A stretch of 64,000 nt of DNA from Spirodela intermedia (Eukaryota; Streptophyta; Magnoliopsida; Alismatales; Araceae). The stretch lies in NCBI GenBank assembly GCA_902729315.2, contig LR746272.1, positions 9,232,327 to 9,296,326 of the forward strand. The letters are read 5' to 3'. The number at the start of each line of letters is the position of its first letter. The stretch's first letter is position 1. Made by a program: the position numbers and the translations under genes. Positions 48,001 through 59,333 of this stretch are shown here, piece after piece. The notes below the pieces were generated by a model, which was not told the origin of the DNA, made no database searches, and saw only the letters and a program-made list of their open reading frames with translations.

Positions 48001-48580
48001 TGACTCCCCCGTGGTCAAGCCTGCATGAAAACGAAGGACAACTGCATCTTCGATTGCGTCTCGTTCAGTTCCATGCACGGGGACGTCGGAATCATGGGGC
48101 TGCGGCACCTCCTTATCCACCACGAAGTTGGGTAGCAGTGAAGATCCTAGACGGGGCCACCTGTGAGGTACTCCGGAAAAACGCGCCCTAGAAGAAGAAG
48201 AAGAAGAGGTCCCGCCTTCGACGTCGCTGTCCTGGACTGTGGACCTTGTCTGTGCTCCATACCTGCACATAACTGGAAGAGGGCCAGTGCTTGGAGTCCT
48301 CTGGCAAGTGTGAGGTTTGTTTTTTCGGGCCGTTGCCAAGCTGCCTCGATCGAGAGTAGGTGGGTGGAGCCTACAAGGCTTCCCGGAAAAGATCATCCAC
48401 ACCGGCGGTGCCGCGGCGCCCATCGGTACCATTCACCGCGATTTATCCCTCCGATTGCTTGGAGCCAAGTCAACGGCTTCGATCTGCTGTCTTCTCCACG
48501 AAAGACGTGTTCGTTTGTGGATGGCGAGTGACTTCCTTCTCCTCATCGGTCCAAGGGAGTGAAGGGAGAGCGGAGACGCC
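48001..48580. other. Probable promoter and leader of the MACPF gene
   Basis: 580 bp between the CT tract and the MACPF start codon, with overlapping open frames on both strands. None shows a domain; the minus-strand frame is extended only by the adjacent GA repeat. No TATA box was assigned. Confidence 0.45.
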
Positions 48581-51500
48581 ATGCGGCCGCGGAATCAGCG
48601 CTGTATGACGCCGCAGGAGGCAGCGGAGCAGTCGATCTCGACCCTCGGCTGCGGCTTCGACCTCGCCGACGACATCCATCTGTCCCGTTACAAGCGCGGC
48701 CCCGCCGGCGCGCGTCTGGTTCAGCTCGGCGACGATGGCACCGGGGACCTCGTCCTTCCCGGCGGGGTGGTCGTTCGGGGAGTTCCGAGCTCCGTCAGGT
48801 GCGACAAGGGAGAGCGAGCTCGCTTCCGTTCCGACGTCCTCCCGTTCCACCAGGTGCCTTTCTCCATGACTCCATTTCGCAATCGCTCATCTGACTTATC
48901 GTCTTCTACCTCCAATTCTTTTCGGCCTACACCCCTCTGATCGCTTCGCTTGCCAGCAGATGGCGGAGCAGTTCAACCGGGGCCTTTCCTTAGCCGGCAA
49001 AATTCCTTCCGGTATGTTCAATGCGGCGTTTGATTTCCGGGGATGCTGGCTGAAGGATGCAGCGGCAACGATGAGCCTCTCCTTTGATGGCTGGGTTATA
49101 GCACTTTACAGCGTTGTGCTGGAAAGGCACCATCTTGAGCTGCTGGACCATGTAAAGCAAGATGTGCCTCCCTCATGGGATCCCGCTGCGTTGGCAGGGC
49201 AAGTTCCCCCCCCCCCCCCACACCCCACACACAAAGATTGCCATTGAGAGCCTCTGTTTGCCTGCAAATTTTCAGCTGAAGTTGATGATTTTTTTTTCAC
49301 TTTCTGCCAATTTAATCCGCTCTCAGGTTTATTGAGAACTATGGCACACATGTAATCGTTGGAGTCCAGATGGGCGGATCGGATGTGATCCATATCAAGC
49401 AGCAGTACGGATCAGCTCTTCTTCCCCATGAAGTTCAGAACTTGCTGAAGGCCTTGGCCGATGAAAGATTCTCAGAGGGTGCCCATAAAGGGTCATCCAC
49501 GGATAAGCGCGACGAGCTTATGAAGGTGATGGTTTCTCAGAGCGACTGCCATCATGAAAGAGTATTATGGATGATGTGGGCCTCACCAGTTAGCTATTCT
49601 GAGGCTTAATCCCATCTCTTGGGAAGGTTTTCCCGTTCAATCTCTCTTTCAGAACCTATGCTCCTCTGAAAAAGGGCAAGAGGGTGCTCTGGTCACCTGA
49701 TCAAAAAAGGTGGCGCCTAATCTCGTGGTTTCATTTGACTTCTCTACTGCATGGCTATCAAAAGTTAGTGAAGTCGGTAGATTACATTGCCTGGATTTCT
49801 ATGGCTCTCGGAACTACCAGAAACCCATATTTGTGACCATGATTTCAGTGACATATTCTGCGTGCTCATGAATACATTTCCACTTTGTTAGTAATATGGG
49901 TAGACAAAAAAATGGATTTTTTCTTCTATTACTTGGAAATTATTGATCTCAAATCTAGCTTTCCATCTTCGCTCATAAAATATGCGTTCTTCTCTTGCTT
50001 CCTTTTCTGCCAATTTTTCTTCCATTTTGAGATGTTAATTGATGATTTTCTTGCCTATGAGCTTTTGTTACTATGACAAAGGAAACCCGACCACTAGATC
50101 CGTTTGATTTTATCCAATCGTTATACATCTATAATTATTTTCCTAAATGATTGCTTGAATATATACCCAAATCCCCATCACCTTTGCACACGTACAGTCA
50201 ATTCATTGGTCGAGAAATTGGCATCCAGGCATAGCGTTAGCTTGAGCACTGCCAGCTTATGCGCCAAGGACCTTAATGTGATCTCTATCTAGAATAATTA
50301 GGACATCCTTGTGATCTCTATCGAGAATAATTAAAATTAATTGCGAATATGCAGAATTTTGTGCTCAACTGGGAAATGACTTGAACTCGTCCTTTTCATC
50401 TTATAGACCATGAAAGAAGAGATGCAGGAATGCAATCCAGTCACGAAGGCCATCAAGCTACCCGTCATGTTGAAGAATGTGAGTATTCAATGATCAACGG
50501 CCATATTATTTTAGTCTAATCCCAGCATGGGTCGTTTCCAACAGATTAGCTATCCTCCATCTTCCCCTTCTGCAGAATATTGTACGTATACACGTCATAA
50601 GGGGAGGTCTTGACACTAATCAGAGTCATAACGACTGGCTATCTACGGTCTCTGAGGCTCCTAATGTGGTTTCAATGTCCTTGGTGCCTATAACTTCTCT
50701 CCTAAATGGTGTCAGCGGCAGTGGTTTCCTCAGCCATGCTATAAATTCATATCTTCGCTGTACGTATTTCCATTCCTCCTGATGACGGCCTTCCTTGATG
50801 CTTCCATGGGCCTATCTCCTTGGATAAATTACTGTTCTAAACAACATCGTGTAAAGCCAATTTTAGGCGTCGATTATTAACAAAACCTGCCCACCTGCCA
50901 CTCGATTCAGCTTTTTTTGCAGAGACTGTCTACATTTCCAACATGAATTTTGGGGTGACTGCTTTTGTTTCCGAAATTCAATAAATGCATGGCTCTGTAA
51001 CTTTCAAAGAGAAAAGTTGAGCTGGAATCTGGTTTTGGAGATACTTTGCATAAACCAAAGGGATTTAAAAAACCCATCATCATTGATGCATACAGAATTA
51101 TCGCCGTATCTTTGCCTCTGACCTAGATTTTTGGAGGGGCAGCTTTGAATGACGGGGGCTCTCCCTGTTGAAGATAGTGCTCGTTTAATCTCATCCAAGC
51201 AGAGATTTCTATGCCAGTTCTTTAATTTTTTTGGCCGGATGTGTTGATGTTACTGGTTGTGAATTTTTTTCTCTTCCCAGATAAGCCACCAATCAAGGAA
51301 CTTAAACATTTTTTGGAGTTCCAGTTGCCTAGGAAATGGGCTCCCGCATTCAATGAACTACCACTTAGGATTCAGTGGAAAAGAGACGGCTTCCCCTCAC
51401 TAAAGCTTGGATGGATGGGGCCCAAGATTTCTGTTAACACGATCCCGGTAATATTCTCATTCACAGACTTCGGTTCCAGTTACCCTCACCTTAGATAGAC

Positions 51501-52323
51501 CACTTAGGTTCAACTGGTCGAAGATTGGTGATCATCTACTGCAAGAACCCACCTAGATCTCTTAACCTTTGGAAATAATGTGGATTGAAGTAAGTATCTT
51601 ATATTCATCACCCAGAATCTTCAGAGATTAGGACTCTTCTACATGCAGGTTGAATCCGGGAACTGCCCGGTGACAGGGATGCGGCTAAATCTGGAGGGTA
51701 AGAAGAACGACTGCTTGGCGATTCATCTGCAGCACCTCACCGGGCTCCCCAGCTTCCTCCAGCTCTCCGGCGACAGCTTCCACGACGACGATGCCCTACA
51801 GTCAAGTGACCACCATGTGCCCATCAGGTGGGCACCGCTGTCGCATGTGTGCACCGCTCCGGTCCAGCACAGCCGAATCCACATCGACGAGCTCGCACAC
51901 ATGGTGACCAAGGCCTGGTTGGAGGTGAGGGACATTGGCCGCAATAAGGTCCTCTTTCTTCGGCTCGGGTTCTCTGCATTGGCCTCAGCGAAGATCAGAA
52001 ACTCTCAGTGGGGAGGGCCAGCTAGTGCCGTCAGAAAATCCAGCTATGTTCCAGATCAAATCAGTGGGAGGTCAAGCACTGCCCAGTCTCTGACCCCAAC
52101 CCCAGGGCCAGAGCTCAACTCCGCCATATTCCCAGGCGGGCCCCCGGTGCCAGCTCAGGCTCCACGGCTGTTCGGCGTCATTGACACCACAGAGATGGTC
52201 AGGGGCCCAGAGGAGCCTCCAGGATACTGGATCGTCACGGGAGCCAAACTCTGTGTGGATGATGGGTGTATATCCCTTCGGATCAAATATTCTCTACTGA
52301 CGTCGATCTCCGAAAGTGTGTAG
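48581..52323 (+). CDS. MACPF domain-containing protein (At1g14780/CAD1/NSL1-type), seven exons
   Basis: Exons: 48581..48853, 48960..49198, 49327..49525, 50407..50478, 50576..50759, 51281..51447 and 51649..52323, giving about 602 residues. Intron 2 uses a GC donor (AGG|GCAAGT), the only reading that keeps frame. Features: N-terminal LGCGFDLADDIHLSRYK, MACPF core SFDGWVIALYSVVLERHHLEL, and the signature YGTHVIVGVQMGG (Tyr about 176, Gly-Gly about 187-188). Next come SGSGFLSHAINSYLRYKPPI, LEFQLPRKWAP, AIHLQHLTGLPSFLQL, SHVCTAPVQ and a C-terminal TEMVRGPEEPPGYWIVTGAKL. These blocks are specific to the plant perforin-like family whose members CAD1 and NSL1 restrain salicylate-dependent cell death. 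The closest resemblance is to the At1g14780 branch. Pore formation is not shown for it. Exon 4 (72 nt, TMKEEMQECNP...) is the least certain piece. Confidence 0.9.
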
Positions 52324-52551
52324 ATCATCAGCCTGCAGAGGGTGGTTTTGAAGAGCTACTTCAACAAGGACACGCTCAATTGCCTGATTGAATATTCATG
52401 TGAATAAATATGTTTCATGTTTTCCAAGTCAAGGGCATGAAGCAAGCAGAGTGGAGTTTGATACACTTGAACGGAGGCCCAGATGGTCACATTTGCCCCC
52501 AGCTGATGGCATCCTTCGGATGCAACTGAGAAGACAAGAAGAAGCTCCTTC

Positions 52552-54618
52552 TCATCCGAGTAAACGGTCCTGCTCCCTGTAGAGATGGTGGGTGCGGCGC
52601 AGATTCAGGTCTGGCCTCCACCACTGGTGAATCCCGTGGGCGGTCCTCAAATCCGGTGAAGGGCTCAAATTGACAGTCAAATCTGCGGATGGAAGCAGGT
52701 GTATTGGGTCGCACTCCTTCCCAAAGGCACCAAGGATTAGGCCACCGATCGAATGCTGGGTGGCGATCCTCTCGACATGCCCAATCCCCATCTTCTCCAT
52801 CTTCTCCCGGTGTTGAAAATACCCGACGTACTCAGAACAGATGTAGTCAGATGGGTTCACAAAGAGCTTAGGCACCCATACGGACAGAGCTGTGAATGTT
52901 TCTGCAGACCTCCCTCCACGGTCCTTCATAGCCAGGGCAAGCCCCGCAGTGATGAAGCTGCCGGCAATCCGGAGCCCCTGCTTCAGCTTCTTATCGTTGA
53001 TTTTCTCGATGGGAGCAGAGACAAATGGCGGATTGAAGAAGAACGATTCAATGAGTATGCCTGCCTTGGCCATGTTTTTCCCCGCGAGTGTCGCCAGAGC
53101 TGATCCCAGAGAATGCCCTGCCAGCCAGATCTTGGAACTTCCGGTGGCAGACGCCAGGTTTCGGACGGCCTGCATGGCAATCTCGAACCGGGAAGTGGTA
53201 TGGAGGCCATGTTGAATGAAGTGGATATCGAGTTCAAGGTCTCTGGCAAAGGAATCTGGCCTGGTCATGGTGCCCCGAAAGGCCAGGACATATCTTGGGG
53301 CACTAGAGATTGAGGGATTCTGGACGGAAGACGGGTGCTTGAACTCATAAACAGCACCAAAAATGGATAAATCGGCGTCATCCACAAGTTTACGGAATAA
53401 CTGGAAGTGGAAGAATTCCCACCAAGCCGGTGCCAGAGCTTCGTGTTCTGGGCGATTCTGCTGGCGGTCATTCTCGAGAACATATACACCCTGGACTAGA
53501 CTGGCTGCAACTGATCTCCGATGATGTGCGCATCCCCTGTTTGACATGAAAAAATCACTTTGCTGTTATGGCCAAGCTATCCACCCCCCACCCCCCCCTA
53601 TTTTAACTGTTGCTGTTCATTTATCAGAGGAATGAAAGCTCTCTGAAGCGCAAAATAAATCATCAAATCCAAACCAAGTCATAGATACTGCATCCCATGC
53701 AAGGTGTATAAGTTTTATGACCCTCGAGGCCAGCATAGATCTGAGAACACAAGAGCAGCAGTGTTTATGTGAAAACAGAAAATGGATAGGTGAGAGATCA
53801 ACCTATGCATGTTCTTCTACATGCTAAGATTTCATAATACCAAGGAGGATGCGACTTGCTTTCGTTATCCACAAAATTTGAATTTAAGACATGAAATCCT
53901 TGAACAAGATGATGTATTTCGACAAGGAAAGGCTAAAAATGATTCATGTAGCCATAGATTGCGTAAATTTTTATATCATCACTACAAAAATGATGTTCCA
54001 GAAGAGAATTTCTGGATGAAAATTTCATGCTGCTTCAGTAATTTCTGGACCATCATGCACCAAATCCTCAATCTAAAGTTCAGAGTCAAAACATGAGAAA
54101 GAAAAACCTCTCCAGATGCTGGAAGATAATTGAAGAAAAAGTTGTGCGAATAATGAGCATTAGTGTTGGAGCATCCAACTGAAATGCATTTGGATCATAA
54201 TGCTTGGCCTACGGATACTGACTTTACGTTCTGCCACTTTGCCAACTTTTTCAGGTGCATGTTTCGGATCGGAGCCGTTGACCAAACGCATCTGCGTTTC
54301 CACACTGATTAACAGGTGCTCACACCGGTGGAATGCTAAAACAGTGTAGACATGACCGTACTACTTTCAATTGGAGCGAGCCACATGCACTTTCATTGAT
54401 AATCCCTCCACAACGAGGGGGAGGAGGGATTCAGTAATAAGAATTCTGTTTCTATTTAGATCAAGAGCAAAACGAAAATTTATGCCTTCTAAAGAAAACA
54501 AAAGATACCTTATTGTCTTTAACAATATGAGAGTAAACGTCGAAAATGATAAGTACCAGTCAACTTGAGTCAAATGCGTGGGGCCTGAGATCTGAAAGAC
54601 ACTCCTCTCAGAGGCCAT
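52552..54618 (-). CDS. At4g10955-like alpha/beta-hydrolase lipase, copy 1
   Basis: Exon 1 is 54618..54557 (MASERSVFQISGPTHLTQVD plus two bases of Trp) and exon 2 53536..52552, with a GT-AG intron of about 1.0 kb; total about 348 residues. The first exon carries the family start motif SGPTHLTQVDW; the second has HRRSVAASLVQGVYVLE, YVLAFRGTMT and the nucleophile elbow AGHSLGS (Ser about 163). Further on are ESFFFNPPFVSAP, WVPKLFVNPSDYICSEYVGYF and a C-terminal HGIHQWWRPDL. It is a class-3-like lipase/esterase fold, often mis-named GDSL esterase; there is no GDSL motif. Substrate is unknown. It is the diverged older member of the local array. Its stop lies 228 bp from the stop of the convergent MACPF gene, so 3' ends probably overlap. 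Confidence 0.92.
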
Positions 54619-56186
54619 GATACTGTAGCCTCTCACTAGCCCACTTTCTGATCTCTACGATGATCCCTGCAGTGAAGAGTCTCCTGATACATGAATATGA
54701 ATGGCTTTAAACAGGAGATACAATAGAATAAAGTTTACGTGTTTAGATATATTTCTTGATAGCTGTCAGTGCAATGGACGATTCTGAGATTCCTGGTCAT
54801 TTGAGTATTTAAGCTCATAGTGCATCCATTAATCTTGAAGGTTCGGAAGCTTAAACAATCTTGTTGGATTAACTGAACTGTCAGAATAATACATCACGAA
54901 CCACAAATAATCAATCTTTAACTTCAATAAAGAACTTTTCCATCGATCCTCCCAACCTTCTGCTCTGATTGTATATATAACATGCTAAAAGTCCAAAAAA
55001 ATCGGAATGATGACACTGGGGAGAGTTTCCGAAGAACCAGTCTTTCGATTCCTCACTTCCCCTTGAGAAAAGCATCATAAAATATGTTGAAGATCACTGT
55101 TTAAAATTTTGGAGCACATTTGGAGAAAAATTAAGAGTCAGCTTTTCAGATCCAACAAATCGAGCCAGATGCTCGCTTGAACAGGAAAGGAGATCCTCCA
55201 ATATTCTTTGCGAAGAAGAATAAAATGGCACATCCACGCATCCTCATCCAAGTCAAAGTAGGTGGAAAGTGCTCGCGACGGCAAGGCAAATCACACGCAC
55301 CCAAAGGAAAAAAGTAGTCGGGCGAATCGTACGACGTGGTCGGACGGTGGATGCCTGCGAGTAAAGCAAACACTAATAATACGCTGTGGTATGCTCCCGG
55401 GACTCCCAGCGAACAAGATAAACCCTGGATTCCCGACCAAGACTAAACCTCCCATTCGAGGCAAATAGAAAACGAGGGAACGAGGAATCAGACTCAACCT
55501 TTGAATCTAATGTCGCACGTTCATCAAACTGGGACCGGACGGTAGATCGGGATCCCAAATTCTCGCCATCCCCTCACCAAATGTTTAATTCCACACATGC
55601 ATTGTAGCAAAAACAGTTTCGTGGAGAGAGGAGATCATACAACTACCAGGAAGCTGAAGAGCAAGGCATGAGAGCTCCTCGCAGCAGCGAGATGACGAGG
55701 ATCTAGATTCCTTCGGGCAGAGAATCTTCCACCTTCCGCACTCCCCGGAAATGGCTCCCCCTCCCGGCCGCAAGGGGGAAGGGGACGGGAGAGTGGCGAC
55801 GAGAACGGGTGGGGAAGGCGGAGCCATTACCACAATTTAACAAAACAAAACCAGGAAAAAAAAACAAAAACTAATATAAAAACGAATTACTGACGTGTTC
55901 CTCTCATATGTTCACACGTACCACGAGATCGTACGGATCACTTCCCACGGAAAATCCACCACGTCGGTGGAGTGCTGTCAAGGAATCATGCGTTGACTTC
56001 TTTTCTCGAGAAAAAGGAAAATAAAACTCTTTTTTCTGGCGTAACTATCAGGCCCAAGATCATCTCACTTGAGTAGCGGAAATTAATATTACCAGAATCA
56101 AGTGGGTACTAGTGTTTCACTAATATCGCTCCTCCGTCTTGCTACACACCGCTGAACCCTTGTGAAGAAGAAGGCTCAGGAAGATG
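54619..56186. other. Flank between lipase copies 1 and 2; left part of duplicated unit
   Basis: From about 54,857 onward this is the left arm of the tandem duplication, matching 59,550-60,590. Short minus-strand frames (55,146-55,558) are shared by both copies but start at non-family codons and show no domain. It contains the promoter of lipase copy 1 and the 3' region of copy 2. Confidence 0.5.
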
Positions 56187-57376
56187 TTATTCAGAGTGGT
56201 AGTGATAGCGTTTGGATGTCACCACCAAATCCGATCTCCACCATTGCTCAATGGAGTGGTCGGCTATCCGATCGGACGTAGCACAAGAGCTCACATGCAA
56301 CTCCGCCGAAGGAAGAAGGTGCAACGCCGCGGTCTCCTCCCCACAGATGGTTAGGATCGTCGCCGAGATGGAAGCCCTGGCGAAAGTTCTCCGTACGAAC
56401 CCTAATTCATTCTCCGCCATACGCTCGCGGACTTTGAAGTACTCGATGTACTCTGCGCAGATGACGTCCGAGGGGTTGACGAAGAGGGAGGGAACCCATC
56501 CGGAGATGATCTCGAACAAGGCCGCCACAGAGCTGTCCCCGAAGGTCTCGGCGACGAAGACGATCACCGATTTGCCGATGATGTTCGTGATCTCGAGCAT
56601 GTTCTTCACGTTCTGGTTCTTGATTATGTGGAGGGGGAGCGAGAGATACGGGGGGTTGAAGAGGAAGGATTCCAGGAAGACACCCTCCGTGGCCAGCGCT
56701 TTCCCCACGGCCATGGCAACGGACGATCCCAATGAATGGCCGGCGAGCCAGACACCGGCGCCTCCCCCGCCGCTCACACTGCCAGCGGGGGCAATCCGGC
56801 TTCGGACGGCCTCCACTGCGACCTTGGTCCGGCAGCTGTTGTGGAGCTTGTGTAGAAACAGGTGAATGTTATGCTTCAGGTCTTCAAAGCATGTGGTGAT
56901 GGTGCCTCGGAAGGCGACGACGTACGCCGGAGCAGGAAGGGACGATCGCTCGAGCTTGAAGACTGCACCGAAGAAGGAATCTCCTCCGTCCGACAGCTTC
57001 TCAAGCAGCTGGAAGCCGAAGAATTGCCACCAAGCGGGTGCCAGAGCATTGTGTTGCCCGCAATTGTTTCTCCGGTCGTGCTCCAGAACGTACGTGGCCT
57101 GGACCAGGCAGGCTGCAACTGATCTCCGGTGGACTGCGTCTCCCCTGAATTGTAAGAACAAGATCTCTGACCGGCATCGAAGGTTCATAATCTCTCAAAT
57201 TTCTACGGTAATAAAAAAATTTAAAAATCCGTACGCCAGACGGAAATGAGCTCCATGCAGAGCAGACATAAATCAGTTCTGGACACTTTCGGGTCAGCAT
57301 GCTGATTGTATTACCAGTCAACGTGTGTCAGATGATCGGGCCCTGATTTATGAAATACATGCCGGTCTCGCCCCAT
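56187..57376 (-). CDS. At4g10955-like alpha/beta-hydrolase lipase, copy 2
   Basis: Exon 1 is 57376..57315 (MGRDRHVFHKSGPDHLTHVD plus part of Trp) and exon 2 57144..56187, with a short GT-AG intron (about 170 bp); about 339 residues. The open frame of exon 2 can be read from an internal ATG at 57,188, but that lies in the intron; the family N-terminal motif SGPDHLTHVDW shows the true start. Motifs: HRRSVAACLVQATYVLEHDR, YVVAFRGTIT, AGHSLGSSVAMA (Ser about 158), ESFLFNPPYLSLP, WVPSLFVNPSDVICAEYIEYF and IEQWWRSDL. The catalytic serine elbow is intact. It differs from copy 3 at only four residues that I can find, so the pair is recent or homogenised. GA-rich leader precedes the ATG. Confidence 0.93.
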
Positions 57377-59207
57377 TCCGTCGTACTCTCTCTCTCTCTC
57401 TTCCCTCTCCCAACGCCCGAGAAAAAGTCTGCAGTGAGAGAAGGAAAAGAAGAACAATGCGCATGAACAGCAATGGAGCCTTGGAAACGATTTTTCTCTC
57501 TTGGTTCCGAATGTCCAGGGATCAAAGATGTCAACTGGGCACAACGATCGCGTAGACTAAAAAAGCCGAAACCGAGAGCAGGAATCTCTCCGCTGGGAAG
57601 CTACGTAGTCAACGACTCCCCAAATAATCGAGTTAACGACTCACCGCGGAAACGGTCGTAAAAAGGGCACAGTTTTCCGTGGATAATGCGGTTGGGAGAA
57701 TTGAGGCCTACGAGGCGATAAAAAGCTGCGGGAAAGCCTGCGTGTTGATCGAGGGTTGACTAAAACGAGACCACCTCACAACCTCTCCGAGGTAAGTCAA
57801 GGCCAGACTTAGATGCGAGGAACGGGGGCCGGATTGTTGCCGACGAGGATGACAACAACATCGAAGATCATCCATCAGACAGCCCACCCCCCCCCCCTAA
57901 GACGGTGGTGGAAAGTAAGATCAGCTAGATGAATCTGCTTCGACGAGATTAAAGAACCCAGAATTGCTTCCCGAATGAGAAATAAGAGGAAGAAATTCTC
58001 CCGAAACTCGCGTGCCCACCAGATGTTTCAACGAGGTGAAGCAGAAGAAGCAAAAACAGATTGTGTTCATTAAAGTAAACAAGATTTGGTCCATCAGAAG
58101 CTGAAGAATGGAACTAAAACTCACAGACGGGGGAGTCTCGGATTGACCGAAGAAGAGAAGGAGAAGAGAATGAATGTCGGACGCCGCAAAGAGGAGAGAA
58201 TAATGCATACCTTGAACTAGCCACCCGAGGAGAATACGAACCGTACGACGAGGATCAGCTGCTCGGCGGGTACATATATAATCGGGAAATCGCAGCTACT
58301 TGGAGTTCGGAAGGGAAGAGATAGGCGTTGACTGACTTTCCAAGTCAGACAGACGATTACAAGTGGATGGTGGCAACCATTTGCAGAAAGGGGCTACCGT
58401 TTCCTCTATCCTCTGTTTGTCAGATTTTGATGTCTCCGTAGAGCCATCCTTTGGGAAGCGACGACCTCACATGGCTCCATCTTAGAAACGGGACGAGATA
58501 ACCCTCTTCGATTGAATACGGTATAAATATGACGATTATTGAGCGGAAAAAAATCGAACTAATTATCTCGAACACGGTTATTTGATGGCATCAACCACAT
58601 CCTCACTCATTACACGGAGGTTTCGAGCAACCCCCGCTACACCCGGCAGAAGGAAAAGAGCTTCACACAAGTGCAACTCGACTAGGGCACATAAATAGCT
58701 TCTTCACTACCTGCCCTAATTGAGCTACGACCAAGGTGCTACGTGGGCTGACGTTATTTAATGCAAGAAATTTCACGTGTCCCGTTGAAAACAAAGGTCA
58801 GTCAAGCGATAAGTCAATGTCTGGAAGTGAGGGAGAGAGACGTGGGGGACCCAACTTTGCCATTCGCACTGGGGATATTCGACCTACCGACAATGATACA
58901 GCTGGCGTATACACGCGCAGACTACTGCGTCTTGATTCGGTCGTCAGACCGCATGACGCGAGAGGGAGAGGGAGAGAGAGAGAGAGAGGGAGAACAAGTG
59001 ACCAATTTTCAGACCCAAACCAACCGGCCTCCGGACCAGTTATCCGACGAAATCAAATCCGAATTACATCTAAAAGACGCAAAATACATTTTTCATATGC
59101 TGATTATATTGGATATATAATCGTCATTTAATCGATGGCGGGACGAAATAAAAGAAAGGAGAAATATTCTGAACAAGAAATAGGAAGAAGAAGAGAAAGT
59201 TGTCCTA
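57377..59207. other. Promoter of lipase copy 2 and remnant 3' flank of DRP1 duplicate
   Basis: The upstream region of lipase copy 2 matches copy 3 almost exactly to about 57,880. Beyond that, homology continues with more substitutions and indels (for example 57,905-58,260 against 62,340-62,690). A GA-rich run lies at 58,955-58,990. Open frames at 57,921-58,208 and 58,736-59,131 show no domains. Confidence 0.5.
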
Positions 59208-59333
59208 ATTAGACCACGCGACCGCATCTATCTCCGCCTAGGTGCTTCTGTACAGCTCGAGCCTCTTGACAAGGACCGTCCTACACTCCATGATCGCTGG
59301 GTCCTCATCCAGCAGCGATGTCAGCTGTCTGGC
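59208..59333 (-). pseudogene. Orphan, stop-damaged terminal exon of a dynamin-related protein 1 gene
   Basis: Read on the minus strand from an intact acceptor (TTTGCAG at 59,340-59,334), the segment begins ARQLTSLLDEDPAIMECR and continues [12 protein letters not shown]. It then meets a TAG at 59,240-59,238; homology resumes in frame as EIDAVAW. This is the C-terminal end of the GTPase effector domain of plant DRP1. No other DRP1 exon accompanies it: unit 2 of the duplication starts about 200 bp upstream of it. It is therefore a fragment copied from the real gene's last exon (63,323-63,451). Confidence 0.85.

Noticed and set aside
51004-51198. 64-codon minus-strand frame in a MACPF intron
   Set aside because: No start-context or domain support; short and intronic.
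56212-56865. 217-codon plus-strand frame antisense to lipase copy 2 (and its twin at 60,659-61,273)
   Set aside because: A shadow of the conserved lipase frame; conservation between the copies is explained by the duplication.
57144-57188. Start of lipase copy 2 at the internal ATG 57,188
   Set aside because: That ATG is intronic; the SGPDHLTHVDW exon at 57,376-57,315 splices in frame to the CAG acceptor at 57,145-57,147.
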